Source: Sulfitobacter noctilucae (lineage in GTDB: Bacteria > Pseudomonadota > Alphaproteobacteria > Rhodobacterales > Rhodobacteraceae). Taken from it: a stretch of 64,000 bases of DNA. Each line of letters begins with the position of its first letter. The first letter of the stretch is position 1. Location: positions 1,488,001-1,552,000 of the forward strand of contig NZ_JASC01000014.1 in the NCBI RefSeq assembly GCF_000622365.1, written 5' to 3'. The position numbers were made by a program, and so were the translations under genes. The notes beneath the pieces were generated by a model. The model was given only the letters and a program-made list of their open reading frames with translations. It made no database searches and was not told where the DNA came from. This document shows, one piece after another, positions 46,731 to 57,429 of the stretch.

Positions 46731-47378
46731 ATGACACGCGATGCTTTTTCCCATGTGGATGCCTGGGTCTTTGATCTGGACAACACCCTCTACCCGCCCG
46801 AGGCACGGCTTTTCGATCATATCGAAGTCCGGATGACCGCCTGGGTGATGCAAGTCCTTGGTGTGGACCAGCCCGAGGCCGATCGCCTGCGTCTGCACTA
46901 TTGGCAGACACATGGTACCACTTTGGCCGGGCTGATGCGCGAGCATGATGTCGATCCAGATCCCTATCTGCTAGATGTGCATGATATACCGATGGACAGC
47001 CTGACCCCTGATGCAACCCTTGCCGCCCGCATCCGCGCCCTGCCCGGTCGGCGGATCGTCTATACCAACGGTACCGCGCCCTACGCGGAACGGGTGTTGG
47101 CCGCGCGTGGGCTTTCCAATCTCTTTGACGCGGTCTACGGCGTTGAACATGCGGGCTTTCTGCCCAAACCCGATCGTGCCGCGTTTGACCGTGTATTTGC
47201 GCATGACGGCATCACCACAGCCCGCGCGGCGATGTTCGAGGATGATCCGCGCAATCTGGCCGCACCCCATGCAATGGGCATGCGGACCGTGCATGTGGCG
47301 CCCGAACCGGTGGCGCAGGCGCATATCGAATATCATACGGACGATTTGTCCCGTTTCCTTGGCGCGTTAAGAGACTAA
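46731..47378 (+). CDS. HAD-family pyrimidine 5'-nucleotidase-like phosphatase
   Basis: The 215-residue protein has HAD motif I as DLDNTLYPP (nucleophile Asp15, acid/base Asp17), motif II YTNGTA and motif III with the Lys in FLPKPD. Motif IV is FEDDPRN. The D-L-D-N-T-L-Y-P sequence and size match the SDT1/SSM1-like pyrimidine nucleotidases common in alphaproteobacteria. The start at 46731 precedes the conserved region by few residues; upstream codons are not family-like. It is followed after nine bases by the UbiH-type gene. Confidence 0.88.
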   Translation: MTRDAFSHVDAWVFDLDNTLYPPEARLFDHIEVRMTAWVMQVLGVDQPEADRLRLHYWQTHGTTLAGLMREHDVDPDPYLLDVHDIPMDSLTPDATLAARIRALPGRRIVYTNGTAPYAERVLAARGLSNLFDAVYGVEHAGFLPKPDRAAFDRVFAHDGITTARAAMFEDDPRNLAAPHAMGMRTVHVAPEPVAQAHIEYHTDDLSRFLGALRD

Positions 47379-47387
47379 CTAGACGTC

Positions 47388-48584
47388 ATGACATATGATT
47401 TCGATATTCTCATTTCCGGCGGTGGCATCGCGGGCCTGACCGCCGCCGCTGCCTTTGGTAGCGCTGGCTTTTCTGTCCTCTGCGTTGACCCGACGGCCCC
47501 GGTGACCGAACGGGACGCCGAAGGCGCGGACATGCGATCAACCGCAATGTTGCAACCGGCACGTACCGTTCTGGAAGATGCAGGTGTTTGGGAGGCACTC
47601 GCGCCCCATGCCTCACCGTTGCAGGTCATGCGCGTGGTCGATGCGGGCGGCGAAGTGGCGGAACCGCGCGTGATACGAGAGTTCAATGCCCGCGAGATCT
47701 CGGACCAGCCCTTTGGGTGGAATTTTCCCAACTGGTTGTTGCGGCGCGAATTGGTCGGGCGGCTGAAAAGTTTGGAAACCGTGGATTTCCGTCCCGGTAT
47801 CGGGACAACCTCGTTGTTCACCCGCACTGCCTCGGCCAAGGTGAGTCTGACGGACGGCACCAAGATCACCACGCGATTGGTTATCGCCGCCGATGGGCGC
47901 AACAGCCCGATGCGGCAGGCGGCAGGTATTGACGTACGTACCAGACGATACGGCCAGAAGGCATTGGCCTTTGCCGTGACACATCCGGTGCCGCATGAGA
48001 ATGTCTCTACCGAAATTCACCGCACCGGGGGGCCGTTTACATTGGTTCCACTGCCAGATCGCGACGGATTACCTTCTTCCGCCATCGTCTGGATGGACGA
48101 TGCAGCCGCGACCCAAGCCCGCGCCGAGGCACCTGTGGCCGCTTTTGAAGCGGAGATGTCGGAGCGGTCGTGCCATCTGTATGGCCCATTGACGCTGGCC
48201 AGTGCACGCAACGTTTGGCCGATCATCACCCAGTATGCAGAAAGACTGAGTGCAGAACGCGTGGCTTTGATCGCGGAGGCTGCCCATGTGATGCCACCCA
48301 TCGGGGCGCAGGGGTTGAATATGTCACTGCAAGACGTGGCAACACTGTTGCAACTGGCGCAAGCGGATCGCAACGCACTGGGGGATGCCATGATGCTGGA
48401 GCGTTTTCACAAGGCGCGGTACGGCGATATCCAATTGCGGATCAATGGGATAGATATGCTGAACAGGGTTTCGCAAGCCAGTCATCCACTGGCACGGGAT
48501 GCGCGGGCAAAGGGTCTTGATGCGCTTTATGCCATGGCCCCGGTTCGCAAGATGCTGATGCAGATGGGTCTTGGGGTGAAGTAA
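47388..48584 (+). CDS. UbiH/COQ6-type FAD-dependent hydroxylase
   Basis: The 398-residue flavoprotein monooxygenase has the dinucleotide motif ISGGGIAGLTAA (about 10-21), the central VIAADGRNSPMR and the FAD-ribityl motif GAQGLNMSLQDV. This pattern is typical of ubiquinone biosynthesis hydroxylases of the UbiH/UbiF/VisC group. The exact ring position hydroxylated cannot be told from the sequence. It is likely cotranscribed with the HAD gene nine bases upstream. Confidence 0.9.
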   Translation: MTYDFDILISGGGIAGLTAAAAFGSAGFSVLCVDPTAPVTERDAEGADMRSTAMLQPARTVLEDAGVWEALAPHASPLQVMRVVDAGGEVAEPRVIREFNAREISDQPFGWNFPNWLLRRELVGRLKSLETVDFRPGIGTTSLFTRTASAKVSLTDGTKITTRLVIAADGRNSPMRQAAGIDVRTRRYGQKALAFAVTHPVPHENVSTEIHRTGGPFTLVPLPDRDGLPSSAIVWMDDAAATQARAEAPVAAFEAEMSERSCHLYGPLTLASARNVWPIITQYAERLSAERVALIAEAAHVMPPIGAQGLNMSLQDVATLLQLAQADRNALGDAMMLERFHKARYGDIQLRINGIDMLNRVSQASHPLARDARAKGLDALYAMAPVRKMLMQMGLGVK

Positions 48585-48626
48585 GCGCTTTGTCGCGATC
48601 GCCCTAATCGCCGTGGCTGTTGTGCT

Positions 48627-48649
48627 ACGGTATATAAGGCCAAAAAGAG
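48627..48649 (-). repeat. Dispersed 23-base repeat, copy 3
   Basis: On the minus strand CTCTTTTTGGCC is followed by TTATATACCGT, three differences or fewer from copies 1 and 2. It lies between the convergent UbiH-type and aminotransferase genes, beside a perfect hairpin at 48661-48680. Confidence 0.75.
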
Positions 48650-48660
48650 AAAGAGGATGG

Positions 48661-48680
48661 GGCAGCGTATTTACGCTGCC
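48661..48680. terminator. Perfect hairpin between convergent genes
   Basis: GGCAGCGTA, TT, TACGCTGCC is a perfect 9-bp stem directly beside repeat copy 3. Position between two converging genes suggests a bidirectional stop, though no T-run is adjacent. Confidence 0.5.
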
Positions 48681-48718
48681 GCCTTCTGTGTTTTGCATCT
48701 TCTAAGCGTTGCGTGGGC

Positions 48719-49843
48719 TCAAAGTACCTCATCCACGACAGGTGCGAGACGGCCCAGGGTGCCATCCACATCATAGAGTTTATCGAGCCCGAACAGGCCG
48801 AGACGGAAGGTGCTGAAGCCGTCGGGTTCGCCTACTTGCAAGGGCACACCGGCGGCGATTTGCATGCCTTTGGCAGCGAACTTTTTACCGTTCTGGATCT
48901 GCGGGTCTGACGTGTAACCCACCACCACGCCCGGTGCGCCATAGCCTTCGGCCGCGACCGAGCCGACACCCTTGGCTGCCAGCATTTTGCGCACACCATC
49001 GCCCAGCTTCCACTGCGCCTCTTTCAGACGCTCAAAGCCGAACTCGCGGGTTTCCAGCATTGTATCGCGGAACATGCGCAGCGCGTCAGTGGGCATTGTG
49101 GAATGATAGGCGTGCCCGCCGTCCTCATAGGCCTTCATGATCGCGCGCCATTTCGCCAGATCGAGGGAGAAACTGTCTGATTGGGTTTCAGCCAGTCGCG
49201 CTTCGGCCCGTTCAGACATCATTACCAGCCCGGCAGACGGCGTAGCCGACCAGCCTTTTTGTGGCGCAGAGATCAGAACGTCGATACCAAGGCTGCGCAT
49301 GTCGACCCAGATGCAGCCCGACGCGATACAGTCGAGCACCATGAGCGCACCGACTTCATGAGCCGCATCGGCCATCTGTCTGATATAGGCGTCGGGCAGG
49401 ATCACGCCTGCGCTTGTTTCAACATGCGGGGCAAAGACCACCTGCGGTTTCTCGGCGTGAATGGCCTCGACCACATCCTCGATCGCGGCGGGCACAAAAG
49501 GCGACGTCGCGGCGTTGCCCTGCTGGCGTGCCTTCAACACAGTGGCCTTGGCGGTCAATCCACCGGTTTCCATGATCTGGGACCAGCGGTAGGAGAACCA
49601 GCCGTTGCGCACCACCAACGCATCCGCGCCGCGGGCAAACTGGCGTGCGACGGCTTCCATGCCAAAGGTGCCGCCACCGGGCACCACAGCCACCGCATCG
49701 GCCTGATAGACCTCTTTCAACATCTCGGAGATGTCGCGCATCACCTGTTGAAAGCTGCCGCTCATGCTGTTGAGCGAGCGGTCGGTGAAAACCACCGAAA
49801 ATTCTTCAAGCCCTGTCGGGTCTACCGTATCTAGCAATGCCAT
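48719..49843 (-). CDS. Class V pyridoxal-phosphate aminotransferase
   Basis: The 374-residue protein belongs to the serine/alanine-glyoxylate aminotransferase group. It has the cofactor phosphate region VVPGGGTFGMEAVAR, HVETSAGVILPD, the Asp of VLDCIASGCIWVDM and the Schiff-base Lys196 in SAPQKGWS. Substrate pair is not certain; alanine or serine with glyoxylate is usual for the family. A dedicated promoter should lie in the region 49844-49937. The 3' end faces the UbiH-type gene. Confidence 0.88.
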   Translation of the reverse strand: MALLDTVDPTGLEEFSVVFTDRSLNSMSGSFQQVMRDISEMLKEVYQADAVAVVPGGGTFGMEAVARQFARGADALVVRNGWFSYRWSQIMETGGLTAKATVLKARQQGNAATSPFVPAAIEDVVEAIHAEKPQVVFAPHVETSAGVILPDAYIRQMADAAHEVGALMVLDCIASGCIWVDMRSLGIDVLISAPQKGWSATPSAGLVMMSERAEARLAETQSDSFSLDLAKWRAIMKAYEDGGHAYHSTMPTDALRMFRDTMLETREFGFERLKEAQWKLGDGVRKMLAAKGVGSVAAEGYGAPGVVVGYTSDPQIQNGKKFAAKGMQIAAGVPLQVGEPDGFSTFRLGLFGLDKLYDVDGTLGRLAPVVDEVL

Positions 49844-49937
49844 GGGTCATCTCCTCCTCGTGGATACCTGTGCATAAAAGCCCACCTCAGGATGTGCAAA
49901 GTCTATCTTGGCATACCAGTCATGCAAAGTGCCGCGA

Positions 49938-50405
49938 CTACCGGATATCACCGATGGGCCCCGGCAGACGCTCTTCGCTCAGCAGAACATTGGCCTCGAC
50001 CTCGCCAGCCCCCGGCAGCGTCATGATCCGCCGGCGCAGCACCCGCTCGAAATCAGGCAGATCACGTGCAACAACCCGGAGACGGTAATCATATAGTCCC
50101 AGCACATGCTCTACGGTCTGCACCTCGGGAATGGCGCTGACGGCGCGCTCGAAGTCTTCCAGTGACACGCCCCCCTTTCGCGCCAGCTTGATCCCCAGAA
50201 ACACGGTAACGCCAAAGCCCAAACGCTCCGCATCCAGCCGCAACCGGCGGCCTGCCAGAACGCCCGCTTCTTCCAGCCGTCTGATGCGCCGCCAGGTCGC
50301 CGGCTGTGACAGGCCAAAGCGTTTGCCCAATGCGCTGGCCGATTGCCGCGCATCCCGCGCCAAGGCCAAAACCAATTGGCGGTCCAGATCATCCAGAGCG
50401 ATCAT
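49938..50405 (-). CDS. Lrp/AsnC-family regulator, second of a tandem pair
   Basis: The 155-residue protein has an N-terminal helix-turn-helix (LDDLDRQLVLALARDARQSA, then LGKRFGLSQPATWRRIRRLEEAGVL). A RAM ligand-binding domain follows, with VEHVLGLYDYRLRVVARDLPDFE. Its start overlaps the stop of the other Lrp-type gene by four bases (ATGA). The two proteins may form hetero-oligomers. Effector is unknown; divergence from ilvC suggests a branched-chain amino acid signal. Confidence 0.92.
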   Translation of the reverse strand: MIALDDLDRQLVLALARDARQSASALGKRFGLSQPATWRRIRRLEEAGVLAGRRLRLDAERLGFGVTVFLGIKLARKGGVSLEDFERAVSAIPEVQTVEHVLGLYDYRLRVVARDLPDFERVLRRRIMTLPGAGEVEANVLLSEERLPGPIGDIR

Positions 50406-50857
50406 AGCGGCAAAGTCTCTTCGGCTTTGATCCGCGCCACATGCATCAACGCTTCGATATCCGCGATATGCGGCAGCGACAGGATCCGCCTGCGGTAGAT
50501 CTCCTGATAATGTGCCATATCCCGCGCGATCACCGACAGGCGCACATCGACCCGGCCCAGAAAGGTCTGAACCTCGATCACCTCCGGCACCCGCCGCGCC
50601 TCTGCCAGAAAGCTATCGAACGCGGTGCTCTGCGTCTTGTCCAGTGTCACCCGCAAGGATACTTCGACCGCATAGCCAAGGGCGGCCCAATTCACCACGG
50701 CAGCGACCCCCTGCACCACGCCGGTCTCTTCCATACGCGCCAACCGCCGCGCGGCCTTTCCGCTGGACATGCCGCAACGGTCTGCCAGTTCGCCGGGGCT
50801 CAGGCTCGGCTCCGCCTGCCAGTAGCGCAACAGTCGGCGGTCCATATCATCAAGCAT
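50402..50857 (-). CDS. Lrp/AsnC-family regulator, first of a tandem pair
   Basis: The 151-residue product has the helix-turn-helix region LDDMDRRLLRYWQAEP and LADRCGMSSGKAARRLARMEETGVV, then a RAM domain with VIEVQTFLGRVDVRLSVIARD. It is divergent from ilvC with a 134-base AT-rich intergenic stretch between starts, where both could be controlled. It overlaps the following Lrp-type gene by four bases. The two copies are clearly diverged, so the duplication is not recent. Confidence 0.92.
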   Translation of the reverse strand: MLDDMDRRLLRYWQAEPSLSPGELADRCGMSSGKAARRLARMEETGVVQGVAAVVNWAALGYAVEVSLRVTLDKTQSTAFDSFLAEARRVPEVIEVQTFLGRVDVRLSVIARDMAHYQEIYRRRILSLPHIADIEALMHVARIKAEETLPL

Positions 50858-50919
50858 GATTTTTCCAATTTTTGCAGCAACGGCGCATAACTATATTCAA
50901 CCTTTTAAAAATACTATAG

Positions 50920-52014
<1,095 letters not shown>

Positions 52015-52038
52015 GGCTTCTTCCCTGACTATTCAGAA

Positions 52039-52063
52039 GGCCCGGAGCGATCCGGGCCTTTTT
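52039..52063 (+). terminator. Rho-independent terminator of ilvC
   Basis: GGCCCGGA (52039-52046), loop GCGA and TCCGGGCC (52051-52058) form a perfect 8-bp stem followed by TTTTT. It is 25 bases after the ilvC stop and just before the 3' end of the convergent small gene. Confidence 0.95.
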
Positions 52064-52066
52064 GCT

Positions 52067-52237
52067 TTATACGTCTGCGGGTTTGCCATGAGACAACTTG
52101 GCGTTTGCCCATGTAGAATGCAGCACGCCGTCAGTTTCGATCCGCCGTTCTATCTGTTGCTTGCTGATAAGGGCCAATGTTGCCGAGATCAAAAGGGTGA
52201 AGAACGCAATTGCGCCCACAGGTGATGTCCAATCCAT
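52067..52237 (-). CDS. Small single-span membrane protein (56 aa)
   Basis: The start ATG at 52237 has AAAGGAG at ideal spacing. The 56-residue product begins M-D-W-T-S-P-V-G-A-I-A and has one hydrophobic segment (about 7-25, with F-F-T-L-L-I-S-A-T-L-A-L-I). A polar, charged tail ends K-P-A-D-V. It is too short for usual gene callers and I know no family. The strong ribosome binding site and clean membrane-anchor layout support it. It converges on the ilvC terminator and is divergent from the DMT exporter gene. Confidence 0.7.
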   Translation of the reverse strand: MDWTSPVGAIAFFTLLISATLALISKQQIERRIETDGVLHSTWANAKLSHGKPADV

Positions 52238-52359
52238 GAAGAAGTCTCCTTTATCCTGTCATACCCTAACAACGTGGCCGCGCTTTCATTCGTTCCCGGA
52301 CCGCCTGTCACTGCGTGATCGACGTTGACCCTGTGTTCGATCCCGCATAGCCCCGTATT

Positions 52360-53283
52360 ATGAACCAGCCCCCCAAAATTACCGCAAGCAGTTGGCTGAT
52401 GATTGCCGTACTTGCCTTCGTCTGGGGCGGGACTTTCATGGTGACCGAAATTGCCCTGACCGGGATGCCGCCCTTCTGGGTCGCGGCCTCGCGCATCGGC
52501 TTTGCGGCGGTGGTCATGGTCGTGATCTGGGGCGCGCGTGGTTTCGCGCTGTTCGAGCAACGCCCCACATTCGCTCAATGGGTCACCCTGTTTTTCGTCG
52601 GCTGCCTGAGCGGAGCAGTGCCGTTTGCGCTTCTTGCCTGGGGGCAACAATATGTCACCTCGGGTTTTGCGGGGGTGTCGATGGCGTCTACAGCACTGAT
52701 CGTCGTGCCATTGGCGCACTTCATGGTGCCGGGTGAACAGATGACATGGCGGCGCGTGGTCGGTTTTGTCATCGGATTTGTCGGAGTGGCCGTGCTGATC
52801 GGCGGACAGGCCTTTGACACCACAGGGTCGGATCTGGAAACCGCCGGGCGCATCGCTTGCGTGACCGCGGCCAGTTGCTATGCGCTTAGCTCGATCCTGA
52901 TGCGGCGGTTGCCGGGGGTCGATGCCATCGGACTGGCCACCCTGCTCTTGGTGATCGGGTCGTTTGTCAGCCTGCCGATGGCTTTGGCCGTGGAAGGCCC
53001 ACCACCCCTGCCCTCAGGTCAGATTTTGCTGGTGCTGTTGTTTCTGGGACTGGTGCCCACGGCAGCGGCGAATTTCCTGCGCGTACTTGTGGTGCGCAGC
53101 GCAGGGCCGGTGTTCATGTCACTCGTCAATTACCAGGTCCCGGTTTGGTCCGTGGTCCTTGGTGCGCTGATACTGTCCGAGCCGCTGCCGCCCTCGCTGC
53201 TTTACGCGATGGTGCTGATCCTGATCGGTTTGGGGATCAGCCAATACGGCGCGTTGCGGCGGCTGTTCGGTCGCAAGCCTTAG
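52360..53283 (+). CDS. DMT superfamily (EamA) transporter
   Basis: The 307-residue protein has ten predicted spans in two EamA repeats, beginning [21 protein letters not shown] and ending [20 protein letters not shown]. Such proteins usually export metabolites or amino acids; the substrate is not readable. The start at 52360 has no strong ribosome binding site. Its 3' end overlaps the convergent glmM gene by four bases. Confidence 0.92.
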   Translation: MNQPPKITASSWLMIAVLAFVWGGTFMVTEIALTGMPPFWVAASRIGFAAVVMVVIWGARGFALFEQRPTFAQWVTLFFVGCLSGAVPFALLAWGQQYVTSGFAGVSMASTALIVVPLAHFMVPGEQMTWRRVVGFVIGFVGVAVLIGGQAFDTTGSDLETAGRIACVTAASCYALSSILMRRLPGVDAIGLATLLLVIGSFVSLPMALAVEGPPPLPSGQILLVLLFLGLVPTAAANFLRVLVVRSAGPVFMSLVNYQVPVWSVVLGALILSEPLPPSLLYAMVLILIGLGISQYGALRRLFGRKP

Positions 53284-54623
53284 GCGACGGCCTCTTCGAC
53301 TGCAGCAACCACGCTATCTACCGCCCGCTCCATCAGGCCAGCATCCAAGTGCTCTGCCATGACCCGCACCAAAGGCTCGGTGCCTGATGTGCGGATCAGC
53401 AACCGGCCGCCGCCGGTCAGATCAGCCTCGGCCTGTGCAATGGCAGCTTTGACTGGTGCTGCGTCCAGAGGCGTTTGCCCCGCGCCAAAGCGCACGTTCT
53501 TGAGAAGTTGCGGTACCGGATCAAACTGGTGCAGCAAATCGGATGCAGGCCGCTCGGACCGCACCAGCTCCGCCAGAAACTGTAGCCCTGCCATCAGGCC
53601 ATCACCCGTTGTAGCATGGTCCGTCATCACAATGTGGCCGGATTGTTCACCGCCCAGATTAAAGCCGCCCTGCCGCATCCGTTCCACCACATATCGGTCG
53701 CCAACGCCGGTGCGTTCTAGACGCAGCTTGCGGTCGTTCAGAAAATGCTCCAGCCCCAGATTGCTCATCACCGTGGCAACAAGGGCTGCGTTCCTGAGCC
53801 GCCCTTCCTCTGCCCACCGCGCCGCCATCAGCGCCATAAACTGATCGCCATCGCCGACATTGCCCTTCTCATCGATCAGGATGACCCGGTCTGCATCGCC
53901 ATCCAGACAGATACCCACATGCGCACCATGGGCCACGACCATCTCTGCCGCGGCGTGCGGATGGGTCGAGCCGCAGCTCTGGTTGATGTTATGCCCGTTC
54001 GGTGCCACCCCCATCGGGATCACTTCGGCCCCCAATTCCCATAAGGTTTCAGGTGCCACGCGGTGCGCAGCCCCATTCGCGCAATCCACCACGACCTTAA
54101 GCCCATCGAGCCGCATTTGGCGTGGGAAAGTGGACTTGACCCGCTCCATGTAGCGATACCGCCCGTCGTCGATGCGCTTCGCCCGTCCGATCTCGTTTGA
54201 AGGTGCCGCGTCGACGCCGCTTGCGATCAGGGCCTCCAGCTCGGCCTCGACCTTGTCAGAGAGTTTGAACCCGTCCGGGCCGAAAAACTTGATCCCGTTG
54301 TCATGCGCAGGATTATGACTGGCAGAGATCATCACCCCCAGGTCAGCCCGCATAGAGCGCGTCAGCAATCCTACCGCAGGTGTAGGCACCGGCCCCAGAA
54401 GCAGCACATTCATACCCGTACTGGTCAAGCCCGCCGTCAGTGCGTTTTCGAACATATAACCCGAGAGGCGCGTATCTTTACCGATCACAACCCGGTGCAC
54501 TGCATGGCCGTCATGGCGGAAATACCGCCCCACCGCAGCGCCGATGCGCAAAGCCATCTCCGGCGTCATGGGGTGGATGTTGGCCGTGCCGCGCACGCCG
54601 TCTGTGCCAAAAAGCTTGGTCAT
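53280..54623 (-). CDS. glmM: Phosphoglucosamine mutase GlmM
   Basis: GlmM interconverts glucosamine-6- and -1-phosphate on the route to UDP-GlcNAc for peptidoglycan and lipid A. The 447-residue protein starts [15 protein letters not shown] and has the phosphoserine loop ISASHNP (Ser102). The metal-binding DGDADR and the C-terminal [12 protein letters not shown] follow. Its start overlaps the folP stop by four bases, so folB, folP and glmM form one operon, a common arrangement. Confidence 0.98.
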   Translation of the reverse strand: MTKLFGTDGVRGTANIHPMTPEMALRIGAAVGRYFRHDGHAVHRVVIGKDTRLSGYMFENALTAGLTSTGMNVLLLGPVPTPAVGLLTRSMRADLGVMISASHNPAHDNGIKFFGPDGFKLSDKVEAELEALIASGVDAAPSNEIGRAKRIDDGRYRYMERVKSTFPRQMRLDGLKVVVDCANGAAHRVAPETLWELGAEVIPMGVAPNGHNINQSCGSTHPHAAAEMVVAHGAHVGICLDGDADRVILIDEKGNVGDGDQFMALMAARWAEEGRLRNAALVATVMSNLGLEHFLNDRKLRLERTGVGDRYVVERMRQGGFNLGGEQSGHIVMTDHATTGDGLMAGLQFLAELVRSERPASDLLHQFDPVPQLLKNVRFGAGQTPLDAAPVKAAIAQAEADLTGGGRLLIRTSGTEPLVRVMAEHLDAGLMERAVDSVVAAVEEAVA

Positions 54624-55648
54624 AATAGGTGACTTCCTGCCATAGCTGAGCGCCAGAGCGCAATTGCCTGAATTGTTTCAGGGACATCATGCACGCGCAA
54701 AATCTGAACGGCATGGGAAATCGCGGCCAATCCTACCCCTAAACTGCCGGGCATGCGGGCCGTGGCTGCCGTAGTGCCACCAATTGTGCCGATGAACCTC
54801 TTGCGCGAGGCCCCCAAAAGGACTGGCACACCCAATCCATGAAACAGGCTGAGCCGGGCCAGAAGTGCGAGGTTATGCTCCAGCGTTTTGCCAAATCCGA
54901 TGCCCGGATCTGCGATAATGCGCGACCGGTCAATGCCCTGCGCTTCCAACGCGGTAATCCGAGCCGCAAGATAGTCATAAACATCAAGCAAAACATCGTC
55001 GTATTGCGGGTCTTGCTGCATTGTGGCTGGATCGCCTTGGGCATGCATCACACAGACCGGCAGATCGTGCTGCTGGGCGACAGCGGCCAGATCAGGATCA
55101 TAAGTAAGACCCGACACATCGTTGACCAGCCCCGCCCCTGCCGTAATGGCGGCCTCGGCCACGCTGGCCTTGCGGGTATCAATCGAAACCAATGTATCGA
55201 CACCTGCGGCGCGCAGGCCCTGAATGACCGGCACCACACGCTGGGCTTCGTCCTCGGGCCGGACAGTTTCAGCCCCCGGACGGGTGGATTCGCCGCCCAC
55301 ATCCAACAGATCGACGCCCGCATCACGCATCGCACGGCCTGCGGCAACTGCGTCAGTAGAGGCAAAATGTTTACCGCCATCCGAGAAACTATCAGGCGTG
55401 GCGTTCAATATGCCCATCACGCGGGGCTGCGCCATAGACAGCCCGCCAATCGCGGCCCTTGGCTGACTAAGCCGTGTGATCACCGCATCAGGCGCTTCGG
55501 TCAGTGGGACCACAAGCGGCATGCGCCCCCGCGCCAGCACTTCAAGATGGGTGAACCATGCCCAGCCTCCCGCCAGCCGCACCGCCCCCTTGGGACGCGC
55601 GGGGCCAACCTGCGCAAGCGGTCGAAAATAGGAGGTGTCCTCGCTCAT
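54620..55648 (-). CDS. folP: Dihydropteroate synthase FolP
   Basis: FolP joins dihydropterin pyrophosphate and p-aminobenzoate in folate synthesis and is the sulfonamide target. The 342-residue protein has the TIM-barrel motifs [32 protein letters not shown] and [17 protein letters not shown]. Its N-terminal 70 residues extend beyond the usual family start and contain [13 protein letters not shown]; the extension may bind its neighbours or be a start-site effect. The start overlaps the folB stop (ATGA), which supports the long form. Confidence 0.96.
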   Translation of the reverse strand: MSEDTSYFRPLAQVGPARPKGAVRLAGGWAWFTHLEVLARGRMPLVVPLTEAPDAVITRLSQPRAAIGGLSMAQPRVMGILNATPDSFSDGGKHFASTDAVAAGRAMRDAGVDLLDVGGESTRPGAETVRPEDEAQRVVPVIQGLRAAGVDTLVSIDTRKASVAEAAITAGAGLVNDVSGLTYDPDLAAVAQQHDLPVCVMHAQGDPATMQQDPQYDDVLLDVYDYLAARITALEAQGIDRSRIIADPGIGFGKTLEHNLALLARLSLFHGLGVPVLLGASRKRFIGTIGGTTAATARMPGSLGVGLAAISHAVQILRVHDVPETIQAIALWRSAMAGSHLL

Positions 55649-56568
55649 AAGTCGCTCTGGGAAACCGGCATCGTACGCAACGGGACAGAGGCATCAGCGG
55701 GCAGATCCGCGCCTATCACCAGCATCTCCTGCGCCTCGAAAGTTGCCGCGAACCATGCCGCCAGTGCAACCGCATCACGGGGCTGCGCGGAGGGGGTGTC
55801 AACGGAATCCAGCAAGATCTTGGAAGGGGCCCAAACAGAAGTCTGGCCATTCTTCATCGCCCAATCAAGCTCGGTCCGCGTCTCTACCACTACGCAGCGC
55901 GGATCGCGCGCGGCCAATACCCAGGCGTTTTGCTCGATCGCCAACAGATCAATACGCCGTTGCGCCATAGGGTGCGGCACCTGCGGTGCAGCACTTTGCG
56001 CTGCTCCGACACAAAGGATGAGCGGACTGCCCGAGGCCTCAAGCTGGTCCAGCCAACCTGTGAGATGTGGGGACGCAATCGCGTCATTGCTCAGAAACAC
56101 AAGTTCGGGATGCGGCAAGTCTTCGGGCAGCGGCAGGCTTTGCAGCGCGTCCTGACGGTTGCGTACGATTTCAACACCCAAAGCACCCGGGCCCCGGTCC
56201 AGCTTTTCGATGCGCACGAAAACGCGCATTGCTTGCGGCTCCAGCAGCACACGTTCGGCCACGCGCTCTGCAAGGGTCTCCAGAAGGGCCAACCGTTCCA
56301 CCGCCAGTTCGGCGGCGATCGCCTCGGTCACACGGTCATAGCTGAGGATACGGTCCACATCATCATCGATCGGCCCTGTCAGCGGCCTGACCTCGACCAC
56401 CACATTAAAGCAAACCCGTTGGGTGACCCCGCGTTCGGCCTGAAAAGCGCCGATTTCGACCTCGGTAATGTGGTCGCGCAATGATATGCGGTCAAGCGGA
56501 TCATCCCCCGCCATGGCCGCAGCCCGTTCGGAGGGATGTTCAAAAGCGAGGCGCACTTCATTGGTCAT
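55645..56568 (-). CDS. folB: Dihydroneopterin aldolase with an extra C-terminal domain
   Basis: FolB splits dihydroneopterin to hydroxymethyl-dihydropterin and glycolaldehyde. The family-type domain is at about residues 22-125, with DHITEVEIGAFQAERG, ILSYDRVTEAI and LLETLAERVAERVL. Normal FolB has about 120 residues, while this one has 307. The additional 180 residues contain VFLSNDAIASPHLTGWL, HPMAQRRIDLLAIEQNAW and DAVALAAWFAATFEAQEMLVIG. That pattern resembles amino-acid-kinase-like proteins but lacks a clear glycine-rich nucleotide loop. The role of this domain is unknown. It begins the folB-folP-glmM operon. Confidence 0.9.
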   Translation of the reverse strand: MTNEVRLAFEHPSERAAAMAGDDPLDRISLRDHITEVEIGAFQAERGVTQRVCFNVVVEVRPLTGPIDDDVDRILSYDRVTEAIAAELAVERLALLETLAERVAERVLLEPQAMRVFVRIEKLDRGPGALGVEIVRNRQDALQSLPLPEDLPHPELVFLSNDAIASPHLTGWLDQLEASGSPLILCVGAAQSAAPQVPHPMAQRRIDLLAIEQNAWVLAARDPRCVVVETRTELDWAMKNGQTSVWAPSKILLDSVDTPSAQPRDAVALAAWFAATFEAQEMLVIGADLPADASVPLRTMPVSQSDL

Positions 56569-56661
56569 GTCGCAGGTCCTGTCTGCAAGGGCTTGGGACC
56601 GTTTAGCGGATCACCCCCCTGCGTACCAACGCAATTTCCGGCAGACCAGCTGCCGAAACCG

Positions 56662-57300
56662 TCAGTTCGACGCTGAACGCCATGTGTGGCGGTAAAACAA
56701 ATGCACACCGATCCGGGCTGTCCGGGTATAAACGCGTGCCCAACGGGGGTTCACCGCAGTTGTGTGGTAGTGCGTCGCGCCATCCGTAAGGTTCGGCACT
56801 TTGCCGTCCAGAATATAGCGCGCAATCTTGCCCACGCGGGCAAAAGCCGCTGGCTCCGCGATCACTTCCGCATGGCCATCGCAGGTATAGGTGAACTGGC
56901 ACTGATACTTCTTGCCCGTGCCCTGGTTGATTACACCGCACAAAGAACCCGGAAAACGCGCCGACTTCACCCGGTTCATAATCACTTCCGCCACCGCGAA
57001 TTGACCTTTGACCGTCTCACCGCGTGCTTCGAAGTAAAGCGCTTCGGACAGGCACCGCCACTCATCCGAGCCACGCGCTTTGGGCTGTGCATCAATCCAA
57101 TTGCGCGAAAACTGTACGTTGGTTGCGATGGCCGGTTTGGTGATCATATCCTGCAGCCGCGCTTCGCCTGCCGACTTCAGCCCCTGCTGTTCAATCCGGG
57201 CAAGGTCTTCGGCCTTTTCGGCGGAGGCATAGGCACCACCACCCAGGGTTGCGAATGCCGCTACTGCGAGGGCAAAAATAGAAAAACGTGAAATAGGCAT
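56662..57300 (-). CDS. SleB-type cell wall hydrolase
   Basis: The 212-residue protein has a signal peptide (cleavage near AYA-S, about residue 26). A Hydrolase_2/SleB domain (about 80-205) has C-L-S-E-A-L-Y-F-E-A-R-G-E with the probable catalytic Glu, AEVIMNRV and GATHYHT. Such enzymes cut peptidoglycan glycan strands as lytic transglycosylases or amidases. It sits downstream of the PPDK-like gene on the same strand. Confidence 0.9.
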   Translation of the reverse strand: MPISRFSIFALAVAAFATLGGGAYASAEKAEDLARIEQQGLKSAGEARLQDMITKPAIATNVQFSRNWIDAQPKARGSDEWRCLSEALYFEARGETVKGQFAVAEVIMNRVKSARFPGSLCGVINQGTGKKYQCQFTYTCDGHAEVIAEPAAFARVGKIARYILDGKVPNLTDGATHYHTTAVNPRWARVYTRTARIGVHLFYRHTWRSASN

Positions 57301-57429
57301 TTCGGAACTCTGCCGTTGTTAAAGTTGGCCAGCGCCTACTCAGAAACGGTCAATGCGTAAACCCACAGGGCCTAAAATGCGCCAAAAGCCGCCCAAAGGC
57401 GCTTTATCTGCCAAAAGCGGTGCCAAAAC

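Noticed and set aside
52098..52328. 76-codon plus-strand frame after ilvC
   Set aside because: It is antisense to the better supported 56-residue membrane protein, which has a strong Shine-Dalgarno site.
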